A stretch of 64,000 nt of DNA from contig JADJUW010000002.1 in NCBI GenBank assembly GCA_016716835.1, forward strand, positions 186,001-250,000, read 5' to 3'. Positions within the stretch are counted from its first letter, which is position 1. Each line of letters begins with the position of its first letter. A program made the position numbers and the translations under genes. The notes beneath the pieces are model-generated. The model saw nothing but the letters and a program-made list of their open reading frames with translations. It searched no databases and was not told the origin of the DNA. Positions 33,597 through 41,405 of the stretch are shown here, piece by piece. Origin of the DNA: Myxococcales bacterium. GTDB lineage: Bacteria > Myxococcota_A > Polyangia > Haliangiales > Haliangiaceae.

Positions 33597-33612
33597 TGGC
33601 CCGAGTTCTGCA
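33597..33612 (+). promoter_or_regulatory. Sigma-54-type promoter of the exported CYTH-like gene
   Basis: TGGCCCGAGTTCTGCA has two mismatches to the RpoN consensus and keeps both GG and GC. It ends exactly 12 nt before ATG 33625. Confidence 0.6.
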
Positions 33613-33624
33613 CTGCGTTGCGCC

Positions 33625-34752
33625 ATGATGATCAAATCAACCACCCTTGCTAGCTTCCTTGCCGCAGCTCTTCTTTACACCCCCGCTTATGCCACGAAGG
33701 GGTCGCGTACGCGCCAGTCCCCCCAAGGCATGGTTGAAGGGCAGGCGGGCGCGGCCCAACGAACCGCGACACAGCGGCGCCTAACGGCGAGCGCTAAGTC
33801 GAAGCGTACGCTCGTTCCCACCAAGAAGCTCAAGGGCAACGGTCGTCCCGTGCGCCTGCTCCCGGTGCAAGAACTAGTCACCGAACTCTTTGGCGCGCAA
33901 AAGGCGGATGCTCAGGCATCTGACTGGTTGCCGATTCCTGAGACGGTCGTGACCGACGCCAATGGCAAGATCACGAGCTGGAAGGGCGTTGGCTGGGTCT
34001 ATGAGGCCGAGGCAAAGTTTCAGGTGCCCGCGACGACCATGGCTTCGATCCAAACCGCGATGGAGCAGAACGACCTCGAGCGCTTCGTCGGCCCCAAGCT
34101 AGGCGCTGACTTTCGCGCCAAAGGCTACCGCCTGGTGAAGCAAGTCGCCGGCACCACCACGCAAGACTACAAAGATGTCTACCTAGACACCGCGGATTAT
34201 CGCGGCACCAAGCAGGGCATCTCGATCCGCTTTCGCCAAGTCGGCTCGCAAATCGGCACCAACAACGGCATGGTCGAAATCAAGATCTACACCAAGGGCG
34301 CCAAGAACACGGCGGTCCAGGATCGCCTTGAGATTCGCTTTCGCACCGATGATGTCTACACGGCGCAACGCCTCTTCGATCGCGATCCCGCCCTTGAAGC
34401 GTATAACCCCCTGGCCAAGCTCGACCAGTTCGACCCCGCCTTCAAAGGCAAGACGCTCTCGCCGGTCGTGAACCTCAACAACCAACGCCTCGAATACCAG
34501 CTGCGCGACGCCAACGACAAGCCGCTCTATCTCTTCACGCTCGACACGGTCAATGGCTCAAGCCCTCGCAGTACCAAGGCCGGCACCGCCAAGCACCACG
34601 AGTTTGAGGTCGAGCAAATGTTTACCGACGCGGGCCCCGAAGCTGCCGCCATGTTGCGCGACATCACCCAGAAAATTGAAGACTCGTTTAGCCTCCCGCG
34701 CTCGACCTTCAACAAGCCTGGCCAAGCCGCCAAAAATCTCGGCCTGATCTAA
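33625..34752 (+). CDS. Exported protein with a CYTH-like (triphosphate tunnel) domain
   Basis: A 375-aa protein with an N-terminal signal peptide (about 1-23, cut after AYA). The region from about 130 resembles the CYTH fold: YEAEAKF (the EXEXK-like opening strand), DVYLDTADYRGTKQGISIRFRQ, MVEIKIYTKG, then DRLEIRF and HHEFEVEQMF. CYTH enzymes act on triphosphates or polyphosphate and are normally cytoplasmic, so export is unusual. The first 100 mature residues are basic and unrecognised. The fold call rests on motif spacing and is moderate. Confidence 0.6.
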   Translation: MMIKSTTLASFLAAALLYTPAYATKGSRTRQSPQGMVEGQAGAAQRTATQRRLTASAKSKRTLVPTKKLKGNGRPVRLLPVQELVTELFGAQKADAQASDWLPIPETVVTDANGKITSWKGVGWVYEAEAKFQVPATTMASIQTAMEQNDLERFVGPKLGADFRAKGYRLVKQVAGTTTQDYKDVYLDTADYRGTKQGISIRFRQVGSQIGTNNGMVEIKIYTKGAKNTAVQDRLEIRFRTDDVYTAQRLFDRDPALEAYNPLAKLDQFDPAFKGKTLSPVVNLNNQRLEYQLRDANDKPLYLFTLDTVNGSSPRSTKAGTAKHHEFEVEQMFTDAGPEAAAMLRDITQKIEDSFSLPRSTFNKPGQAAKNLGLI

Positions 34753-34780
34753 CCCTCGGTTGGTAGCAAGGAGCAGCGAC

Positions 34781-35950
34781 ATGCAAGCATTCCCATCAAA
34801 CAACTCGAGGGCGCGACTGCGCGCCTGGTTCCTCGCGGCCGGGCTGTCGGCCGGTAGCTTGTTTCTCACCGGTTCGGTGGCGCCGGCCTTCGCCGACGAC
34901 GCGATTCAGCGGCTCGACATTACGCAGCTCGGCGCCGCCGAGTTCGCGATGCTCAACGACGAGCTCTACAAGGTGTCGCGCGCCTTCGAGAACGACTTCG
35001 CCGATCACACGCGACGCCCGGGCCTGGCTATCAAGCTCTATCGCCTCGAGCAGCTCGGCATGGCGATGCTCGCCTCTGGGGGGCTAAATTCGGTGGGCAC
35101 GCGCAGCACCGAGCTGCGCCTCGGTCAGGTAAGCGAGCTGCGCGCGATTGTGGGCCGCATTACGCAGCTCAACGAAAGCTTTTTCCTTCGCGCGCTCGCC
35201 GAATATCACAAAGCCGAAGGCGAGCCGCCGCGTCGGCTGTTTGGCGCGCTGGTCGACAAGTTTGGCCCAATTGATCGCAGGGGCAAGAAGAAATACGACG
35301 TCGCCAAGGCCTATGCGAAGGCCGTCGCCGAAGGGCAGGAAGTCGGCGCGACCATCCACCCGCTGAACAAGGCCTTCATCGACGGGCTCGGCAACAACGA
35401 GCTCGCCGAGTGGGTAGCGCGCGAGGACGGCTCGACCGTTGCCTCCAAGAACGGCGCCAAGCATCTCGACATGGGCAAAGGCAAAGTGGCGCTTTCGGCC
35501 GGCGGGCTCAAGGTGCTGCGGTCTCCGAATGGCGAGATTCAAATGGTCTATCTGATGCCCAACTCGGGGTCTTATAAGCCAAGCGTCGCCTCGATCGAAG
35601 TGATACGCCAAGACCTGCTCGAGATGGGCGTGCCCGCGGATCGTATCGCCACGCCGGCGTATCTCGTTGGCAATTCCGCCATCTACCACGTCGCCCTCAT
35701 GTCGGTCGGCGTCGACCGAAAAGAGGCGAAGGCGAAGGCGGCGGCGCTCGAAGACAAGACCATCGAAGACCTCGAGGCCAAGCTGCAGCCGCTCAACGCC
35801 AAGCGCGTTTCCTATCTCAGCACGCTGAGCAAGGCGCAGCGCACGCAAGCGCGCTTGGAAGCTCGCCGCCTTGGTACGCAGGTCGCGCCGCGAGACGGGA
35901 CGAAAATCAAGGCCGGGAAAAATCAGCGCACGCCACGTGGCAAGCGCTAA
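34781..35950 (+). CDS. Exported protein of unknown function
   Basis: A 389-aa protein with a signal peptide cut after about residue 38 (APAFA-DD). The mature part is mainly helical and basic, with a Lys/Arg-rich end. No domain was recognised. It lies 28 nt after the CYTH-like gene with AAGGAG before ATG 34781, so the two probably share a transcript. It is convergent with the small membrane protein gene at 36020. Confidence 0.6.
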   Translation: MQAFPSNNSRARLRAWFLAAGLSAGSLFLTGSVAPAFADDAIQRLDITQLGAAEFAMLNDELYKVSRAFENDFADHTRRPGLAIKLYRLEQLGMAMLASGGLNSVGTRSTELRLGQVSELRAIVGRITQLNESFFLRALAEYHKAEGEPPRRLFGALVDKFGPIDRRGKKKYDVAKAYAKAVAEGQEVGATIHPLNKAFIDGLGNNELAEWVAREDGSTVASKNGAKHLDMGKGKVALSAGGLKVLRSPNGEIQMVYLMPNSGSYKPSVASIEVIRQDLLEMGVPADRIATPAYLVGNSAIYHVALMSVGVDRKEAKAKAAALEDKTIEDLEAKLQPLNAKRVSYLSTLSKAQRTQARLEARRLGTQVAPRDGTKIKAGKNQRTPRGKR

Positions 35951-36019
35951 GCCTGACCTCGCTGTGGTCGCCAGCTAAGCGCGGGGCGTGGCAAGCTGCC
36001 GGCACTAGCGGCGAGGCAA

Positions 36020-36472
36020 CTACGACTTTTTGTTATAACGCGTCATCACAGGTGGCAACAACGCCAGCACCAAGATGGCCAGCGCCACCAAGCCATAGGT
36101 CGGCTGCAACGCGCTGTGCGCATCCAGCATAAGTAGTTGCACGTTGATCCAGATGCCAAGGGAAAAACCTGTGTACAGGGTAAACGTCCAGGCCCAGTGG
36201 CGATCGGTGTAAACATTGAGCTTTTCGAAATATGGCCAGTTCGGGCGTGCCACGAGCCCGTACGCCACTAGCAACGCCAACAGCCCGACAAAGACCAAGA
36301 GCAACAACCCCGGAACCAAGAAATTGCTAAAAGGCGAATGCTCCAGAAACCCAATCGGCATGCCCAAACGTCGTCCACTTGGGTCGAGAACCAGCAAGCC
36401 GCCGCCGTACACGGCCCCGAGACCGAGCGTTCCTACCAACAGAACAAGCAGGTATAGGGGAATGGATCTCAT
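36020..36472 (-). CDS. Four-helix membrane protein of unknown function
   Basis: A 150-aa integral membrane protein with four predicted helices (about 4-30, 45-70, 85-112, 120-140) and short loops. ATG 36472 begins directly at helix 1; ATG 36490 would add six residues. No family was recognised. Its promoter region overlaps that of the divergent gene at 36514. Confidence 0.55.
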   Translation of the reverse strand: MRSIPLYLLVLLVGTLGLGAVYGGGLLVLDPSGRRLGMPIGFLEHSPFSNFLVPGLLLLVFVGLLALLVAYGLVARPNWPYFEKLNVYTDRHWAWTFTLYTGFSLGIWINVQLLMLDAHSALQPTYGLVALAILVLALLPPVMTRYNKKS

Positions 36473-36513
36473 GGCCTTTGAATAGCGCATGCCTGGCATG
36501 CTACGAGTGTGGC

Positions 36514-37122
36514 GTGCGGCAATTGGTGATGGCAGTGTGGGTGGGCGTCCTAAGCACGGGATGCAGCATGGGGCTGGGCGCATCCCTGGAGGGCAACGCT
36601 GGCTTTGTCCGCGCCACCGTGTCCGATCCCGTAGGCGCCGAGCGCGACGAAACCGTGGTCACTGCGGGCGTGTCGCTCAATTTCGAGTTTGATTTTGTGA
36701 GAGATGCCAGCTTCGGCATGGGCTATGGCTACCAAACGCTGCGCTCGCTTGAGGCAGACGGTGCCGCGGTCGAAGCGGTGCCGTTTGGCGTGTGGTATGG
36801 CGGGTCGATCGAAAATCGGGGATGGCGGCTGCGGCCTCGCGCGTCCTTTGGGTTCTCGATGGATCGCGGCGAAACCGATCAGTATATGGATGTGAACATG
36901 CTGGTGGGCGCGTCGTATCACTACAAGCGCGGTCGCGCCCTTCATTTTATGGTGGGGCCGCAGGCGGTCTTTGCCCGCGACTATGGGTTAGGCGGCGACA
37001 CCGACTACCGAGGCTGGGGCGGTCAGCTCCGCATTCGATTGTTTCGCATGATGTTGACCGACTGCGATCCAAAGGACCGGGAACACGCTGCGAAGATGGC
37101 CAAGAGTGACAATCCATGCTGA
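36514..37122 (+). CDS. Predicted lipoprotein with beta-barrel-like repeats
   Basis: A 202-aa exported protein. Starting at GTG 36514 gives a compact signal with lipobox LSTGC (Cys17); ATG 36529 is an alternative. The mature part consists of alternating Gly/aromatic strands (SFGMGYGYQTLRSLE, WRLRPRASFGFSM), like small outer-membrane barrels. Its end overlaps the next gene by 7 nt. No function can be named. Confidence 0.55.
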   Translation: MRQLVMAVWVGVLSTGCSMGLGASLEGNAGFVRATVSDPVGAERDETVVTAGVSLNFEFDFVRDASFGMGYGYQTLRSLEADGAAVEAVPFGVWYGGSIENRGWRLRPRASFGFSMDRGETDQYMDVNMLVGASYHYKRGRALHFMVGPQAVFARDYGLGGDTDYRGWGGQLRIRLFRMMLTDCDPKDREHAAKMAKSDNPC

Positions 37123-37826
37123 ATCGAGCCCTTTTTCTCGCAGGCTTGGTGGCCGCGTGGTCGTTGTCGGTGTCCACAGGTTGTCTGGGCCTAGCGGCCG
37201 GGAAGGTCATCCCGGGCGGCAAGGTCCGGCATCGCGATGGCAACGCCACGTCCACGACGTCGAGCTTTAGTTCTGATCGCGTGGAGACGCGCACGACGAG
37301 GACGATCTATGGCGTCCGCGGCGAGGACGTTGGCGGCGGTCGCTACGGTGGCCTCGTGGCTGGCCGCTTTGGCATTGGCGAGATTCAAGTCGGCGACAGA
37401 CCGACCTATCGCGATGCAGGGGTGGTTGACATTCGTTTGGAGGCTCAGCGCGCGCTTACGTCGCGGGTCGGCGTGGGAGCGTCGGTCGGCTGGCAGCTTG
37501 AGGGCGCGACGAACGAAGGCAGCAAGGTTAGCCGCATAGGCTTTCCGGTGACGCTCATTGGCTCGCTGGTCCCATTGCGGCCTTTTGTGGTGCGGCTCGG
37601 CGCCGTGGTGCAACCCGGCGTAACCGTCGTCGATGAAGAATCTACGTCCGGCAATAGCTATGCCGCCATGGTCGGCACCGGCGTCGTGACCCAGTTTCGC
37701 GGCTGGCATTTCGTGGCTGGCGTCAATTGGCAGAAAGCCTGGGCCGGCAACGTCGCCACTCCTGATGGCCCCGAGGCCTACACCTCCGAAATGTTCTTGA
37801 TCGATATCTGGGTGGTCGGCTGGTAG
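37116..37826 (+). CDS. Predicted lipoprotein, beta-strand rich
   Basis: A 236-aa protein with signal peptide and lipobox STGC (Cys23). A Ser/Thr-rich linker follows, then alternating strands with Gly and Val, again barrel-like (VGASVGWQLEG, RPFVVRLGAVVQPG). It is coupled to the preceding gene by overlap, and the two share architecture, so they may work together. No recognised family. Confidence 0.55.
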   Translation: MLNRALFLAGLVAAWSLSVSTGCLGLAAGKVIPGGKVRHRDGNATSTTSSFSSDRVETRTTRTIYGVRGEDVGGGRYGGLVAGRFGIGEIQVGDRPTYRDAGVVDIRLEAQRALTSRVGVGASVGWQLEGATNEGSKVSRIGFPVTLIGSLVPLRPFVVRLGAVVQPGVTVVDEESTSGNSYAAMVGTGVVTQFRGWHFVAGVNWQKAWAGNVATPDGPEAYTSEMFLIDIWVVGW

Positions 37827-37902
37827 TTGCTGACCGATAAGGGTCACTCCCGGCCCGAAATTCAACATCTATTTCAAGTGGTTAACTAGGCTACTGCGTG
37901 AT

Positions 37903-37920
37903 CACGTTCAAGCGAACGTG
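37903..37920. other. Perfect 7-bp dyad CACGTTC-AAGC-GAACGTG
   Basis: Inverted repeat with 4-nt loop in the non-coding stretch 37827-37975. There is no T-run after it, so it is not a standard terminator; an operator is possible. Confidence 0.35.
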
Positions 37921-37975
37921 AATACGCAGCACCGCATCTAGTATCCGGTAATTACAGGCGAATCGGCAGGCGAGA

Positions 37976-38152
37976 GTGACCCTAGATGTAAACTGCGCCG
38001 AGGGCTACGAATGTCGGGAGGTGCCATCCCCTTGCGATGAAGGCGACGCCGACGTGTGTGCCACGGTCTACATCACTGAGTGCGCTGAGATCGAGGAGAC
38101 CGAATGTGAAGGCGACGACTGCGATTCTCCGTCGGAGCCTGAGGTTCTCTAG
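37976..38152 (+). CDS. Small Cys-rich acidic ORF or gene remnant
   Basis: An open frame of 58 codons from GTG 37976 encodes seven Cys within a very acidic peptide (motifs NCAEGYEC, PCDEGDADVC, ECEGDDC). It has no signal peptide and the frame is open only eight codons further upstream, to a TAA at 37949. It looks like the C-terminal piece of a larger Cys-rich exported protein, or a small gene of its own. No ribosome site is obvious. This is the only coding signal in the 389-nt gap 37827-38215. Confidence 0.3.
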   Translation: MTLDVNCAEGYECREVPSPCDEGDADVCATVYITECAEIEETECEGDDCDSPSEPEVL

Positions 38153-38215
38153 GGTTGCGTCGCTTGGGTCAGAGCGTGACCCCACTCCGCGATGGGTGAT
38201 AGCTACCGCGGCTCT

Positions 38216-38779
38216 TCAAGGCTTTCGGGCAAACACAACGACCGCTTCACCCGGGCTTGGAAAACGCATATCTGATCGCGTGTAGCCGTGATCCGCGAGC
38301 GGCCCGCTTGCGAGTAAGTAAGCGGCTTGTGGTTTATAATATTCAGTATTTTCAACGTCGGTAAGGTGAGTGAAAGCCATCCTCTTTACTTCTATGACCT
38401 TTGGTGGCGCGCCGTACACTGCGGCATGAGCATTTAGCGCCAAGGTAAGCACGGCTTGGGAAAACTCCGATGTTATGTTCGCGCGCGGCAGGTCTAGCCG
38501 CATGGTTGCACCATAGACGGTGACCTTGCCAGCCGGACGCGAATCGCTAGAGTGACGCAAATGGAAGGTGCGTTTGCCTTTTCCTTTCCTTGCTTGGACG
38601 TGGAACTCAGAGCCCTTGATGGGCTCCGCGCGCGTCATTAACGTCTGAAAATCAGACGTCCGTTTGCCGCTAGACGTGACGCTTGCTTTTGCGGGCGCTC
38701 CGCGGCCGCCAGCATGGGCCGCCGGGGCCAAGCACGCGCCTACAACTAAGGCCAGGGCTGTCATTTGGGGGAATTGCAT
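38216..38779 (-). CDS. Exported protein of unknown function
   Basis: A 187-aa protein with a signal peptide cut after about residue 23 (AHA-GG). The mature part begins with a Gly/Lys/Arg/Ser-rich stretch, followed by a compact alpha/beta region with no recognised motif. It resembles the protein at 39999-40637 in size, layout and promoter type. A near-consensus sigma-54 promoter ends 12 nt before ATG 38779. Confidence 0.6.
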   Translation of the reverse strand: MQFPQMTALALVVGACLAPAAHAGGRGAPAKASVTSSGKRTSDFQTLMTRAEPIKGSEFHVQARKGKGKRTFHLRHSSDSRPAGKVTVYGATMRLDLPRANITSEFSQAVLTLALNAHAAVYGAPPKVIEVKRMAFTHLTDVENTEYYKPQAAYLLASGPLADHGYTRSDMRFPSPGEAVVVFARKP

Positions 38780-38791
38780 AAGGTCTAGTTG

Positions 38792-38807
38792 AGCAACTCT
38801 TGTGCCA
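38792..38807 (-). promoter_or_regulatory. Sigma-54-type promoter, 12 nt before ATG 38779
   Basis: The minus strand reads TGGCACAAGAGTTGCT, one mismatch (A for G at position 7) to the RpoN consensus. Confidence 0.7.
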
Positions 38808-38935
38808 GCCTGTCAGCCCGATTCCTAGGGACGCGCATGGCTACTGCAGTTGCTGCGCGCTCGTCGTGCCGCCGCATTACTGCATTCCTGTGGGGGTCGG
38901 TGAACCAAAGTGGCAACCCGTGCGCTGCCATCGAG

Positions 38936-39739
38936 CTACGGCGCGGGGCGTACAAACAACGCCGACGCCACGGGGCGAATGATGCAGTAGCCATCACCGA
39001 ACAGCTCCCAGGCATCGGCGTTACACTCGAGCTTGTGCTTGAGATAAATCGCAAAGGTCTCGCCGGGTGGAATCGTTATCTCGTAGTCGCGCCCATAGTT
39101 GCGAACTGGCACGTTGCGCTCGTCATCGCCGCGCCAAAGCGTGACGGTATCCTTGGTCTTGGTGCCGCGCTTGACCGAGCCAAGGAGTTTGCAGTCATAC
39201 TCACCGCCTTGCGCATCGACCTTGCAACGGCGGAGCGACGCCTTGCCCTTGGCCAAGCGCCAATTTAGAAACTTCACGCTGGCGCTCACCGTAAAGGTTA
39301 ATGGCGCGTCGGTGGTATTGGGGACCTCCCAGCGCGCATAGTCGGCGGCGCGAAACCAGTCGGCCACGGTATCTGGCACGTAGATGAGCAGCTTGATGAT
39401 CGCGACCGGAAAAAGCACCCAATCGCGCCCGACCGGCAAATAGTCTTTGGGCATCTCGGTTTGGCTACCAAAGCCATAGACGACATCCCATTCCAGCTGC
39501 TGGTGTTCGACATTTGGCAGCTCTGACGGGTCGAAATCGATCGCGACATCGGCGTCTTGCAACGCCTGATCAGCGGCCTCGGCCGATTTCATTTCTTCCT
39601 CGGTGGGCATGCCGTCTTCGGCGGGCGCCTCCAGGCAGGCGGTAGTAAGCGCCGATACCGCGATGATCGTCGCGGTGAAAAACGCCGTCGTAAGCGGTAA
39701 CCTGTGTTGCGGTTGGTCGAAGCCGTGTCGTTTCTGCAT
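38936..39739 (-). CDS. Predicted lipoprotein of unknown function
   Basis: A 267-aa lipoprotein with an extended N-region, hydrophobic core and lipobox LTTAC (about Cys35). An acidic Glu/Asp stretch follows. The rest is beta-rich with four Cys, paired as RRCKVDAQGGEYDC and LECNADAWELFGDGYC, likely disulfides. No family recognised. The sigma-54-type promoter is again exactly 12 nt before ATG 39739. Confidence 0.6.
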   Translation of the reverse strand: MQKRHGFDQPQHRLPLTTAFFTATIIAVSALTTACLEAPAEDGMPTEEEMKSAEAADQALQDADVAIDFDPSELPNVEHQQLEWDVVYGFGSQTEMPKDYLPVGRDWVLFPVAIIKLLIYVPDTVADWFRAADYARWEVPNTTDAPLTFTVSASVKFLNWRLAKGKASLRRCKVDAQGGEYDCKLLGSVKRGTKTKDTVTLWRGDDERNVPVRNYGRDYEITIPPGETFAIYLKHKLECNADAWELFGDGYCIIRPVASALFVRPAP

Positions 39740-39751
39740 TGGCTACGACAT

Positions 39752-39767
39752 AGCAATCCCTGCGCCA
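39752..39767 (-). promoter_or_regulatory. Sigma-54-type promoter, 12 nt before ATG 39739
   Basis: The minus strand reads TGGCGCAGGGATTGCT: two mismatches to the RpoN consensus, with GG and GC intact. Confidence 0.6.
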
Positions 39768-39998
39768 TTCCTCTGCGACAAGCCGAGCTTGACGTAAGGC
39801 GGCGATTTTGCGCAATTTCATCGCCTTTTCTTAGCTTAAGGTGCCAGTTACAGCGGCCACCGGCGCCTTAACTAGCGGCTAGCGCACCACCACGTTTCGG
39901 GACGTCGAGCGTGCTCATTGTTCGCTTGAAGTCAGAATTACTTGTTAGGCGCTCCGCGGCCCTACGAGAACGGATATACGACAGCTAAATCCCTGCGT

Positions 39999-40637
39999 TC
40001 ACTTCGGGTTGACGAGGATGAAGTGGTTAATCCTACTGCCCTGAATGTGCTCGTGAGGGGTGTAGTCGATTTTAATAGCAAGAGAATTGGGGTTGTATCC
40101 GAGCTTGGAAAGCGTCTTGAATACATCTGCTTGATCTTTCTCATGCACAATCTGCGCGAACTGTTCCGCGCGCGTCATCCGAGGGTTGTCGCTTCCCAGT
40201 ACTTCCATCTCGATAAGAAAGTTATCAGGGAGATCTATGCGGAGGGGCTGGCGCTTGGCGCTAGTTCCCAGTTTTGCGACGCCTTCCCAAATCGTCGCCG
40301 ATAACGGAGAAACGTCGCCAAGTTTCGGCACGGAAATACGCAAGCCGGGTTTGAAGACAGCATCGTTCAAGTTGATTTTCGTATCAACGTAGCCGGGCTC
40401 TAGCGACCCGCCGCGGAAGAGGCGGCCATTGCCTTTGCTGATTTTGATCTCAAAGTGAGTCACTTTCCCAGCGTTTCCAGGACGCGTAACCCTTGACAGG
40501 CTTCCGCGCGCGATTGGCGCCGAGGCCATCCATTGGGGGCTTAGCGAATTCTTTCTTGGGCCGGCTTCGGCGAGTCCCGTGAGCAGCGAGGAGCCTAATA
40601 GTGAGGCAAGTAGAATAGAAGTGATTTGCTTGGTCAT
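39999..40637 (-). CDS. Exported protein of unknown function
   Basis: A 212-aa protein with signal peptide cut after about residue 26 (AEA-GP). The mature part starts basic and Ser-rich and continues as an alpha/beta domain without recognised motifs; general layout is like 38216-38779. ATG 40637 fits the signal peptide; the longer frame adds ten residues. A one-mismatch sigma-54 promoter lies 13 nt upstream. Base composition is less GC-rich than most genes around it. Confidence 0.6.
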   Translation of the reverse strand: MTKQITSILLASLLGSSLLTGLAEAGPRKNSLSPQWMASAPIARGSLSRVTRPGNAGKVTHFEIKISKGNGRLFRGGSLEPGYVDTKINLNDAVFKPGLRISVPKLGDVSPLSATIWEGVAKLGTSAKRQPLRIDLPDNFLIEMEVLGSDNPRMTRAEQFAQIVHEKDQADVFKTLSKLGYNPNSLAIKIDYTPHEHIQGSRINHFILVNPK

Positions 40638-40650
40638 GTCAGTTGTTATA

Positions 40651-40666
40651 AGCAAGGACAGTGCCA
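40651..40666 (-). promoter_or_regulatory. Sigma-54-type promoter, 13 nt before ATG 40637
   Basis: The minus strand reads TGGCACTGTCCTTGCT, one mismatch (T for G at position 7) to the RpoN consensus. Confidence 0.7.
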
Positions 40667-40851
40667 ACGATCGCGGGGGGCTAACCTCAGTAAATCTGTT
40701 TTGTTTTTAATATGTCCGATGTGTATAGTCTGCAGTGCGCCGGCCTGGTGGAAGGGCCTCTAGCCATCAGGCGGCGCCGACTCAAGCACGGTGGGAACTG
40801 CGTACCTCATCTCTGTACCTCGCGGCGCCACGGGAGCCTGACTCGGGTTGC

Positions 40852-41047
40852 TACAGAGACTCGCAAAGCGCAGCTCGCCGCCAGGTGAGCGAAGCACTCG
40901 TGTCCCTCGACACGCCAGTACCTACGAGACTCGTAATGCGCAGCTCGCCAGCAGGCGAGCGAAGCACTCGAGTCCCTCGACACGTCAGGAATTACGAGAC
41001 TCGTAATGCGCAGCTCGCCGCCAGGCGAGCGAAGCACTCGAGTCCCT
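40852..41047. repeat. Tandem repeat, 70-71 bp unit, about 2.8 copies
   Basis: Units begin TACGAGACTCG or TACAGAGACTCG at 40852, 40923 and 40993. Each contains an internal hairpin (GCTCGCC/GGCGAGC) and the segment GCACTCGAGTCCCT. On the minus strand part of each unit resembles the T-arm and 3' acceptor end of the adjacent tRNA-Leu. The array lies downstream of that tRNA in the direction of its transcription. Confidence 0.85.
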
Positions 41048-41048
41048 T

Positions 41049-41093
41049 GCGGGGTTGCAAGCAACCCCGCCGCCGCTGGCTTCGCCAGCGGCG
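41049..41093. repeat. Two strong hairpins between the tandem array and tRNA-Leu
   Basis: GCGGGGTTGC/GCAACCCCGC (41049-41070) and CGCCGCTGGC/GCCAGCGGCG with loop TTC (41071-41093). Neither is followed by a T-run on either strand; they could act in tRNA precursor processing or as transcription pause sites. Confidence 0.6.
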
Positions 41094-41185
41094 CTCTCGC
41101 ACCAGTCGCATGCTTCATGCGCAAGCTGGCACGACCGAAACCACCGGTCACCCACCGTAACTATTTAATGCGACTGGTGCGAGAG
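41094..41185. repeat. 18-bp perfect inverted repeat that includes the tRNA-Leu 3' end
   Basis: CTCTCGCACCAGTCGCAT at 41094-41111 is the exact reverse complement of 41168-41185. The right arm covers the tRNA acceptor strand and CCA (41175-41185) plus 7 nt beyond it. The RNA from the minus strand could pair its mature 3' end with the distal arm. Confidence 0.85.
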
Positions 41186-41260
41186 AAGGGACTCGAACCC
41201 TTACGGGGGTTGCCCACAGGAACCTAAATCCTGCGTGTCTACCAGTTCCACCACTCCCGC
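41175..41260 (-). tRNA. tRNA-Leu (anticodon UAG)
   Basis: The minus strand folds as a class II tRNA: acceptor GCGGGAG pairs with CTCTCGC (one G-U), the D-arm contains TGGTAGAC, the anticodon TAG is at 41224-41226 in ATTTAGGTT, a long variable arm follows, the T-loop is GGTTCGAGTCC, and CCA is encoded (41175-41177). TATGCT at 41275-41280 (minus strand) is a plausible -10. Confidence 0.96.
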
Positions 41261-41405
41261 GTACCCGTGCTCGTAGCATAGGGGGCAAGGAATTTGCAGG
41301 CATCTAGCTGGAAAACAACGCCAAAATCGGCCCGCCGCCGCTATTTTCGCCCGCCGTAGATCGAACGCCCCGCCGGCGCGTCTCACCTAGCACTTGGAGG
41401 ATTTT

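Noticed and set aside
37982..38185. Minus-strand 67-codon frame
   Set aside because: No domain, no ribosome site; overlaps the more coherent Cys-rich frame on the other strand.
41006..41227. 73-codon frame ending REKGLEPLRGLPTGT
   Set aside because: It is a translation across the tandem repeat and the tRNA-Leu gene, a well-known false-gene pattern.
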